Positions 1 through 4,734 of a DNA stretch of 5,660 nucleotides are shown one piece after another. The notes under the pieces were generated by a model. The model ran no database searches. It saw only the letters and a program-made list of their open reading frames with translations, and was not told where the DNA came from. Positions within the stretch are counted from its first letter, which is position 1; each line of letters opens with the position of its first letter. Source of the DNA: Microcaldota archaeon (GTDB taxonomy: Archaea > Micrarchaeota > Micrarchaeia > Anstonellales > Anstonellaceae); NCBI GenBank assembly GCA_026396355.1, contig JAPLWY010000047.1, positions 1 through 5,660 of the forward strand, written 5' to 3'. The position numbers and the translations under genes are program-made.

Positions 1-478
1 TCCAGTCCGCCCCTGCCTTGCTCACTGCGCGCACCATGTACAGAAGATAGCCACGGTCTGTTCTTGAGGCATGCTCGCAGGTGAAGCGCAGCTTCAGTCC
101 CTGCGACTTTGCAAATTCCACGATTTCCACTGCGCGCGCCAGCGCCTCCTCCCGCGTCAGGTGGAGCTTATTGGACAGGTGCACATCCGAGGTTGAGAGG
201 TAAATTGCGACGAATTTCGGGTCAAGCGCAAGCACTGACTCGATATCCTCCTTCCTGGCGCGGCAGTGCACCACCACGGTGGAGCGCAATCCCGCCGCCA
301 GCATGCCCTTTGCGACCCTGCGCTGCTTCTCCCCCACAATGGGCGAGATTTCCACGAAATCCACGCCTGCCTCGTCAATGGCGATGGCAAGCTGCAGCGC
401 CTGCTCCTCGCTGAAATGCACCAATGGCGCCTGCTCACCCTCGCGCAGCGTGGTGTCAAGTATAAGTGTCTCCGGCAT
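1..478 (-). CDS. Homocitrate / 2-isopropylmalate synthase-family enzyme (HMGL-like), N-terminal part, runs off the window
   Basis: The frame opens at an ATG at 478 and stays open to the left edge, giving 159 residues and no stop. Residues 7-16 read LDTTLREGEQ, the family signature; D8 is the expected metal ligand and R12 the catalytic arginine. Further family-like stretches are VDFVEISP (39-46), H71/R73, STSDVH (95-100) and CEHASRTD (134-141). Enzymes of this family condense acetyl-CoA with a 2-oxo acid in the cytoplasm: homocitrate for lysine or cofactor synthesis, isopropylmalate for leucine, citramalate for isoleucine. The STSDVH...KL stretch resembles NifV/homocitrate synthase-type members, but substrate-specifying C-terminal parts are missing, so I do not choose. 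The start is supported by a TATA-like box about 27 nt upstream, implying a leaderless message. The gene is transcribed divergently from the surface-protein operon. The family call is firm; the substrate is open. Confidence 0.9.
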   Translation of the reverse strand, partial: MPETLILDTTLREGEQAPLVHFSEEQALQLAIAIDEAGVDFVEISPIVGEKQRRVAKGMLAAGLRSTVVVHCRARKEDIESVLALDPKFVAIYLSTSDVHLSNKLHLTREEALARAVEIVEFAKSQGLKLRFTCEHASRTDRGYLLYMVRAVSKAGADW

Positions 479-500
479 GGTCTGTTAATGCCTGCAAGGC

Positions 501-510
501 TTTATAAATA
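501..510 (-). promoter_or_regulatory. TATA-like box of the synthase-family gene, leaderless promoter
   Basis: On the minus strand this reads TATTTATAAA. Its centre lies about 27 nt upstream of the A of the ATG at 478. That is the usual archaeal distance from TATA box to transcription start, so the message should begin at or within a base or two of the start codon. No Shine-Dalgarno-like sequence lies between the box and the ATG, which agrees with a leaderless transcript. Confidence 0.6.
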
Positions 511-554
511 AATCGTTACTTTATGACTAAAATATGTTGTCAAAACACATAATA

Positions 555-569
555 TAACTATTATAGTTA
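555..569. repeat. Short inverted repeat, possible operator
   Basis: TAACTA (555-560) and TAGTTA (564-569) are exact inverted copies separated by TTA. The 15-base symmetry has the size of a half-turn-spaced site for a dimeric helix-turn-helix regulator. It lies about 77 nt upstream of the minus-strand ATG. In DNA this AT-rich, chance palindromes of this size are common, so an operator role is only suggested. Confidence 0.3.
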
Positions 570-605
570 AATTTATCTTATTTTAAGACTAAAAAAGTTA
601 ATTTA

Positions 606-673
606 CGCGCGCAGGCATGGCCCAATCCGGCTGCAAAAGCCAGCACTCCCGCAGTTGCAGCTCCTGGCGCGCG
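606..673 (+). other. GC-rich foldable element, possible structured RNA
   Basis: Two nested pairings can form. Bases 606-615 (CGCGCGCAGG) pair with 663-673, leaving G666 as a one-base bulge. Bases 630-636 (GCTGCAA) pair with 655-661 (TTGCAGC), extended by a G629-T662 wobble. The inner stem would stack directly on the outer one, with an asymmetric 13-nt bulge at 616-628 and an 18-nt loop. A TATA-like stretch (TTTATCTTA, 572-580) lies about 26 nt before the outer stem, where a transcription start would be expected. It does not fit a tRNA, has no C/D boxes, and lacks an ACA after the stem. It could be an unrecognised small RNA, a regulatory element or an accidental fold; the strand is a guess. 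Confidence 0.3.
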
Positions 674-724
674 CATCCCTCCTGCGCTTGGCGGTGTTTG
701 TTTTCCCGTGCAAAACAGCAACCA

Positions 725-732
725 TTTTTAAT
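725..732 (+). promoter_or_regulatory. TATA-like box of the surface-protein operon
   Basis: TTTTTAAT is centred about 34 nt before the ATG at 763, placing a transcription start near 755 with a leader of roughly 8 nt. It resembles the TTTTTATT box before the phosphatase gene. The predicted start falls inside the GGGTGA motif, so either the start is a few bases upstream or the ribosome-binding motif is partly cut from the message. Confidence 0.4.
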
Positions 733-752
733 CCCCTCTCCGTTCTTTCCGC

Positions 753-758
753 GGGTGA
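753..758 (+). promoter_or_regulatory. Ribosome binding site GGGTGA that fixes the start at 763
   Basis: GGGTGA contains GGTGA, complementary to the usual archaeal 16S rRNA 3' end, and lies 4 nt before the ATG at 763. The same hexamer with the same 4-nt spacing precedes the thioredoxin start at 4724. This, together with the signal peptide beginning right after it, favours ATG 763 over the in-frame TTG at 655. Confidence 0.6.
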
Positions 759-762
759 ACCA

Positions 763-2697
763 ATGGGAAAATTCCTGCACGCGCTTATCGCACTATTGCT
801 GCTCTTCAGCATACAGTCTGCCAGCTTCACATATCTTTATTCCCTGAAAGGGAACAACTCTGCGGATTTTGACAACTATTACCAGTTTTCCCAACCATCG
901 GGGCTTTTGGTTTTGAACAGCACGCTATTCGTGGCTGATTCCGGGAAGAGCGCGCTTTACCTTTTCAATGGAACAAACAGGCAGAAAGTGCTGCTGAGCG
1001 CCGACTCAGACTCGCTTACCAACCCGATGCGCATGACCTATGCTGACGGGATGCTTTACATTGCAGACGGAACATCAGGCAAGATAAAAACATTCACCGG
1101 AGTTGGCTACCAGATAAGTCTCTGGACTGCCAGCATCACCAACATCGACAAGGCAAGCGGAATCGCGCTTGATGCCGACAACGCCTACATCACCGACATG
1201 ATAAAAAAAACCCTTGTTGTCTATTCCCGCTCGACAAGGGCATATTCCCGCGTAGCAGTTCAGGCCGGCGAATCCGACGGGCAGCTTTCCTCCCCGGCTG
1301 ACGTTGAACTCTACAAAGGCAAATTCTACATTTCAGATTCTGCAAAGGGAATAATCTTCACATACGACTCGAACTTCACCAGCCTTGCTTCATTCGGCAG
1401 GGGGAAAGGCGGAATTTCGCTCACCTCGCCGCAGGGCATTACAATCTACAATGACCGCATATACGTGGCTGACCGCGGGGCTGGCCGCGTGGTGGCTTTT
1501 AGCATGGATGGCTACCCGCTTGACGTGCTCAACTCCTCGGTTTTCGAAGGCAATATCTCTTACCCTGAAGACGTTGCGGTTGCGGACGGTAAGCTGTACG
1601 TAACCGATTCCGGCAATCGCCTGGTCAAGGTTTTCCAGATAAACGAATCAGTTGATGACGGGGCGGTTTCCCAAAAGGTGGCGCTTGCCGATAATGCAGT
1701 TTTCGACTTGCTTCAGCTTGACTCGATCGCCTCCAAGCTCAATCTTACTGCGCCATCCGAATCAACCCTGACTTCCAACCTCGCACTCGCAAAAACATAC
1801 CTTGCGCAGTACGACTACAATTCCGCCTCCACGCTTGCGCAGAGCGTGATTGACGGCTGCTCTGCAGAGGCCTCGACGCTGGCTCCTGCAATAGAGCTCA
1901 AGACAAAGCAAATTGTAAAATCCGCGCAGGACAAGGTGGCGCCCTATCGCCAATACGCAACCGGAAGCACGATCTCCACCCTTGTGCAATTCGATAACAA
2001 GGCATCCCTGGTCAACCTCAAGTTGTCCTCAAAAGCATATTCCGATGCAGCCGACACTGCGCTTTCTCTCGGTCCGATTGCAGATACTATAATTTCTCAA
2101 ACTGAAATTAAGGTGGCCGAACAGCAGGAGCGCGCAAGGGACGAAACAAAGGCAGCGCTTCTTTCAAGCCTGGCCTCGTTTGATTCGCGCCTGTCTGCCA
2201 TAGAGGCTGACTCTGCCGCATACCAGCAGAATGCCAACACCTCGAACGTGCGCGTTCTCATCGCATCTGCAAAAGAGCAAATAGCAAACAACGACTTTGC
2301 ATCGGCAAACCACTCGATTGCGCTTGTCGGCATTGAGGTTGTCGCATTCGAGTCCACATTTGCCGCACAACTCCCGGAAATAAAAAAGGCGCTTTCTGCA
2401 ATTGCCCTTGACGAGGCATCGCTGAATTCCACAGTGGCGTCCCAGCCTCCGATCTTCAACCCGGACTTCTCGCCAGAGCGCGCCATGATGCTGCAGGCTT
2501 ATGGCTACGCATACTCAAATCCCCAGCTTGCCATCTCGCTTTCCAAGCAGGCAAAGGATGCGACAGTTGAAAAGGCTTCAAAGTCGCAGACCGTCTATCT
2601 CGCAGCCACTGCCACGCTTGCCATAATCGGGCTGATTGTGATTATCGCGGCCGCCTTCTATCTTTACATAAGGCGGATGAAGAGCAAATCCCGCTGA
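763..2697 (+). CDS. Exported NHL-repeat beta-propeller protein with helical repeats and C-terminal membrane anchor
   Basis: The protein has 644 residues. Residues 1-21 form a signal peptide (MGKFLHALIALLLLF, then small residues). Six NHL-type blades follow at about 43-70, 85-111, 129-155, 175-202, 219-248 and 265-292, each with a pattern like P.(G/D)(I/V)......(L/I)Y(V/I)(A/T)D...........F. Residues 305-601 are helical and Ala/Ser-rich, with four degenerate copies of a motif like AK..(I/L)A..D(Y/F).SA about 76-82 residues apart. A membrane helix spans about 611-635 and is followed by a basic tail (RRMKSKSR), so the propeller and helices should face outward. Eleven N-X-S/T sequons and a single Cys (C366) fit an exported, perhaps glycosylated protein. 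NHL propellers usually bind proteins, RNA or ligands; no catalytic residues are recognisable, so the ligand is unknown. It is the first gene of an operon. The in-frame TTG at 655 would add 36 residues before the signal peptide and is disfavoured. Confidence 0.9.
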   Translation: MGKFLHALIALLLLFSIQSASFTYLYSLKGNNSADFDNYYQFSQPSGLLVLNSTLFVADSGKSALYLFNGTNRQKVLLSADSDSLTNPMRMTYADGMLYIADGTSGKIKTFTGVGYQISLWTASITNIDKASGIALDADNAYITDMIKKTLVVYSRSTRAYSRVAVQAGESDGQLSSPADVELYKGKFYISDSAKGIIFTYDSNFTSLASFGRGKGGISLTSPQGITIYNDRIYVADRGAGRVVAFSMDGYPLDVLNSSVFEGNISYPEDVAVADGKLYVTDSGNRLVKVFQINESVDDGAVSQKVALADNAVFDLLQLDSIASKLNLTAPSESTLTSNLALAKTYLAQYDYNSASTLAQSVIDGCSAEASTLAPAIELKTKQIVKSAQDKVAPYRQYATGSTISTLVQFDNKASLVNLKLSSKAYSDAADTALSLGPIADTIISQTEIKVAEQQERARDETKAALLSSLASFDSRLSAIEADSAAYQQNANTSNVRVLIASAKEQIANNDFASANHSIALVGIEVVAFESTFAAQLPEIKKALSAIALDEASLNSTVASQPPIFNPDFSPERAMMLQAYGYAYSNPQLAISLSKQAKDATVEKASKSQTVYLAATATLAIIGLIVIIAAAFYLYIRRMKSKSR

Positions 2698-2700
2698 GGA
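2695..2700 (+). promoter_or_regulatory. Ribosome binding site TGAGGA overlapping the upstream stop
   Basis: The stop codon of the propeller gene (TGA, 2695-2697) is the first half of TGAGGA, whose GAGG core lies 6-8 nt before the ATG at 2707. The overlap suggests coupled translation of the two genes and supports 2707 over the out-of-frame ATG at 2700. Confidence 0.55.
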
Positions 2701-2706
2701 TGCAAA

Positions 2707-3387
2707 ATGCTGCCACCTGGATTGATGGGAAAGACCGGGGCGATTCTCGCCCTGCTCTCATCGCTTCTCGCAGTCCTGGGGCTGGCGCTCTCAATAGCGC
2801 TCCTTGCGCTTTCGCTTCTTTCCATAGGCTCGCTGGAAAGCGCAGTGATGCCGCAGATAGATTCAGCCTCGCTTGCGGTTTCCGATGCCTCGCAAGTCTC
2901 AGTCTCAGCTGTCAATGCCACCGGCTCCGCCTCGCAGAGCATTGCCAACCTCTCGTCAGGCTTTGCCTCGTTTTCAAATGCTGCAAGAAACCTTTCAGAC
3001 TCAGTTGCTTCGGTGGCAGCAATTCCGCCTTTTTCGCTTGACAGCCGTGTCTCTTCAGCTGCAGCAGAATTGGGGCGCGCTTCAACGCAGTTTGATGCCG
3101 CGTCAACTCTTGCCGGCGAGGCATCCTCCTCAACCTCCAACGCCTCAGCCTCTGTCCAAAAGCTAAGCGAGGATTTGAAGGCTGCATCAGTTTCGCTTCA
3201 GTCTGCAAAAAGCAATCTTGCAAGCGCATTTTCCTTCCTCCGCTTTTCTGCAGTTGCAGGCTGCATTGCCCTCCTGGCGCTTTGCTCGTCCGTGCTTCTG
3301 GTTTCAGTGTCAGTGCTCCTTTCGCACTTTCCGCATGGCTGGAAAGGTGGAAGTGAAGACTTGAAAAACAGCCAGGAAAAGAGTTAG
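2707..3387 (+). CDS. Small Ser/Ala-rich membrane protein with a helix at each end, unknown function
   Basis: The protein has 226 residues and I do not recognise a family. A long hydrophobic segment at about 11-40 and a second at about 178-206 bracket a region of about 135 residues rich in Ser, Ala, Thr and Asn. That central part is probably helical or coiled-coil, with Leu/Val/Phe at irregular heptad-like spacing. It carries four sequons (N70, N81, N95, N145), no Cys and few charges. The C-terminal tail (KGGSEDLKNSQEKS) is hydrophilic. The likely topology is both ends inside with the central region outside. It begins 9 nt after the propeller gene, so the two are very probably co-transcribed, and it may be a stalk or partner for the propeller protein. 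ATG 2725 is a possible alternative start that would remove six residues. Its 3' end overlaps the convergent phosphatase gene by 4 nt. Confidence 0.8.
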   Translation: MLPPGLMGKTGAILALLSSLLAVLGLALSIALLALSLLSIGSLESAVMPQIDSASLAVSDASQVSVSAVNATGSASQSIANLSSGFASFSNAARNLSDSVASVAAIPPFSLDSRVSSAAAELGRASTQFDAASTLAGEASSSTSNASASVQKLSEDLKAASVSLQSAKSNLASAFSFLRFSAVAGCIALLALCSSVLLVSVSVLLSHFPHGWKGGSEDLKNSQEKS

Positions 3388-4157
3388 CGCTTGTTCAATA
3401 TTTCCAGCAGCCGCTTGTGCTGCAATCCGTTTGAGGTGACGAACTTCTTAGTGGCCAAATCCCAGCCCTTTCCCTCAAAATCAGTGACTGTTGCGCCTGC
3501 CTGCTCCGCAATGAACGCGGCTGCGGCAAAGTCATAAGGCTTGAGCTTGAAATCAATGCTGGCATCGATCATTCCGCAGGCAACATAGCCCATGTCGTAA
3601 ATTGCAGAGCCCACAAAGCGCGTGTGCTGGCTCATCTTCTCCAGCTCAAGCACAGCATCCATCTTCCCCTGCTCCTTGGCAAGGTGAATCCTGCTGTCGC
3701 AGAACATGAAAAAATCCTCCAGCCTGCCTTTCTTTGAAACCGATATTTTCCGCCCGTTAAGCGTGGACTGCTTTCCTTTCTCGGCGTAAAAAAGCAATTT
3801 CTGCGGAATCATGTAAATCCCGCCCGCGGTGGGCCTGCCTTCCGAAAAATGCGCAATTGAAACGCCGTAAATCGGTATTCCCTGTATGAAATTGTGCGTT
3901 CCATCTATCGGGTCAATCACGAAGAGCGAGGGGTGGGCCAACTGCGCCTCAGTATAGGATTCCTCAGACAGCACTGCGGAATCCGGAAATTCCTTCCTAA
4001 TTTTCCCGACAATGAGCTTTTCCGCGGCAAAATCTGCGGATGTCGCCATATCGTTCCTGCCTTTGGCCTTTATTGAAAGCCCTTCCGTTTTCGCCCTTTC
4101 TATTTCGCGCGCGGCGCCTTTCAGGCATTCCTCTACGAATGATTGCATTTTAGGCAT
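3384..4157 (-). CDS. Inositol monophosphatase-family phosphatase (IMPase / archaeal FBPase-like)
   Basis: The protein has 257 residues, the normal length for the family and apparently complete. It is a Mg-dependent sugar-phosphate phosphatase; archaeal members can act on inositol 1-phosphate, fructose 1,6-bisphosphate or both. Visible motifs in order are KGRNDMATSAD (32-42), SEES (64-67, metal ligand E65), DPIDGTHNF (82-90, metal ligands D82 and D85) and KPYDFAAAAFIAEQAGA (206-222, metal ligand D209). Tyr replaces the more usual Trp before D209. All expected metal ligands are present, so it should be active. It has no signal peptide and no sequons and is presumably cytoplasmic. Possible roles are inositol supply for archaeal phospholipids or gluconeogenesis; the sequence does not decide. 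A TATA-like box about 26 nt upstream of the ATG implies its own leaderless promoter. The second methionine, at residue 4, is a less likely start. Confidence 0.95.
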   Translation of the reverse strand: MPKMQSFVEECLKGAAREIERAKTEGLSIKAKGRNDMATSADFAAEKLIVGKIRKEFPDSAVLSEESYTEAQLAHPSLFVIDPIDGTHNFIQGIPIYGVSIAHFSEGRPTAGGIYMIPQKLLFYAEKGKQSTLNGRKISVSKKGRLEDFFMFCDSRIHLAKEQGKMDAVLELEKMSQHTRFVGSAIYDMGYVACGMIDASIDFKLKPYDFAAAAFIAEQAGATVTDFEGKGWDLATKKFVTSNGLQHKRLLEILNKR

Positions 4158-4176
4158 GGAAAAAAGAAGCAGGGAA

Positions 4177-4200
4177 AGAATAAAAACGGCTCAGCAGCCG
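4177..4200 (-). terminator. Hairpin plus T-tract at the end of the thioredoxin operon
   Basis: Read on the minus strand, CGGCT (4200-4196) pairs with AGCCG (4191-4187) around the loop GCTG, and is followed at once by TTTTTATTC. The thioredoxin stop codon TGA (4193-4191) is inside the hairpin. This has the shape of an intrinsic terminator. Archaea mainly need the T-tract, so the stem may be incidental; it has only 5 bp. The T-tract overlaps the phosphatase promoter box. Confidence 0.45.
4179..4186 (-). promoter_or_regulatory. TATA-like box of the phosphatase gene, leaderless promoter
   Basis: On the minus strand this reads TTTTTATT, centred about 26 nt before the A of the ATG at 4157, so the transcript would start at the initiation codon itself. 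The TTTTT run is also the T-tract that follows the hairpin at the end of the thioredoxin gene. Confidence 0.5.
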
Positions 4201-4724
4201 GAAGGCTTTGGCGCAGAAAACTTGGAGCAAATCCAGGCCCTAAGGTCGCTTTCAGACATTTCTCCAGCCTTGTATTCCGCCCCGTTGTTTATCACAAAGG
4301 TGGGGAAGCCAGTGAAATAGCCTGCCTTGGTATACTTGTCATACACTGCTGAAACCTTTGGGTCAGACGAGGCATCCTCATCTTTCCAATAGCGGACGAC
4401 AAACCTGTCTTTTGGCAGTTCCTGCTCCAGCTTTGCCACTATGGGCTTCATTTTCTGGCAGTGCGGGCACCAGTCCGCGTAAAGGAAATCCACCGTCACT
4501 TCCTTTTCAAGCGGCAAAAAAGTAGGCTGCGCTGTGGAATTGCCAGTTTGCCCCCCGCATTGCGCGGAAGAGGCAATGACTGCAACGCCCAGCTTGACCA
4601 CGCTCTGCTGTATCCCGCTTGCGGCGAAATAAATCACCAGCGACAGCAGCATGGCTGAAAGCAGGACAGCCATCCCAATCGCGTATTCAGGGCGTCCTTC
4701 ATCGCTGGCTGGAGTTATCCCCAT
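4191..4724 (-). CDS. Membrane-anchored extracytoplasmic thioredoxin (WCPHC)
   Basis: The protein has 177 residues. A membrane helix at about 15-36 follows a short polar N-terminus, and a thioredoxin-like domain fills about 70-170. The active site is W85-C86-P87-H88-C89, and the cis-proline loop is GFPTF (139-143, P141). The CPHC dipeptide type is typical of oxidising or isomerising DsbA-like proteins. Two more cysteines near the C-terminus (C166, C177, in ICSKFSAPKPSGC) probably form a structural disulfide, and C56 lies in the linker. One sequon (N62) lies in the linker. The catalytic domain should be outside the membrane, acting on cysteines of exported proteins. Its ATG is 5 nt past the end of the upstream CPYG protein gene, so the two form an operon. 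The exact redox direction cannot be read from sequence. Confidence 0.92.
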   Translation of the reverse strand: MGITPASDEGRPEYAIGMAVLLSAMLLSLVIYFAASGIQQSVVKLGVAVIASSAQCGGQTGNSTAQPTFLPLEKEVTVDFLYADWCPHCQKMKPIVAKLEQELPKDRFVVRYWKDEDASSDPKVSAVYDKYTKAGYFTGFPTFVINNGAEYKAGEMSESDLRAWICSKFSAPKPSGC

Positions 4725-4728
4725 CCAT

Positions 4729-4734
4729 TCACCC
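4729..4734 (-). promoter_or_regulatory. Ribosome binding site GGGTGA overlapping the upstream stop
   Basis: On the minus strand GGGTGA ends in the TGA stop of the upstream gene and lies 4 nt before the ATG at 4724. The motif and spacing match those before the propeller gene. The overlap points to translational coupling and selects ATG 4724 over the out-of-frame ATG at 4728. Confidence 0.6.

Larger units (their letters stand above)
501..600. other. AT-rich island in the divergent intergenic region
   Basis: Only 16 of these 100 bases are G or C, in sharp contrast to the flanking genes. The island sits between the two divergent promoters. It contains the TATA-like box of the minus-strand gene, a 6-bp-arm palindrome and two copies of GACTAAAA (525-532 and 587-594) in the same orientation. 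I see no credible gene in the whole 479-762 interval: the short frames there are GC-poor fragments or out-of-frame readings of the signal-peptide region. The likely role is promoter and regulator binding. An origin or a transfer scar cannot be excluded. Confidence 0.55.

Noticed and set aside
109..511. Plus-strand frames across the synthase-family gene
   Set aside because: They are Pro/Arg-rich shadow translations of the minus-strand gene, which carries the LDTTLREGEQ signature in another frame.
501..600. Replication origin
   Set aside because: The region is AT-rich, but no origin recognition box pairs or adjacent cdc6/orc1 gene are visible in the window.
606..673. tRNA gene with GCGCGC acceptor stems
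   Set aside because: On neither strand is there a T-arm with a GTTC-type loop or a 7-base anticodon loop, and the length is too short.
606..680. C/D or H/ACA guide RNA
   Set aside because: No TGATGA/CTGA boxes occur in 480-760, and there is no ACA after the outer stem.
655..762. In-frame TTG at 655 adding 36 residues to the propeller protein
   Set aside because: The extension would precede an otherwise complete signal peptide, lacks a ribosome binding site and overlaps the foldable element. ATG 763 has GGGTGA at the same 4-nt spacing as the thioredoxin gene.
598..830. Minus-strand small frames in the intergenic region
   Set aside because: They begin inside the signal-peptide codons of the plus-strand gene and have no ribosome binding site or hydrophobic or domain pattern.
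2097..2486. 129-residue antisense frame inside the propeller gene
   Set aside because: It lies wholly within a well-supported CDS in its helical-repeat region and shows no domain or initiation signal.
2664..3140. 158-residue antisense frame across the small membrane protein
   Set aside because: It mirrors Ser/Ala/Leu-rich codons of the sense gene, is Glu/Ala/Ser low-complexity, and has no ribosome binding site or recognisable domain.
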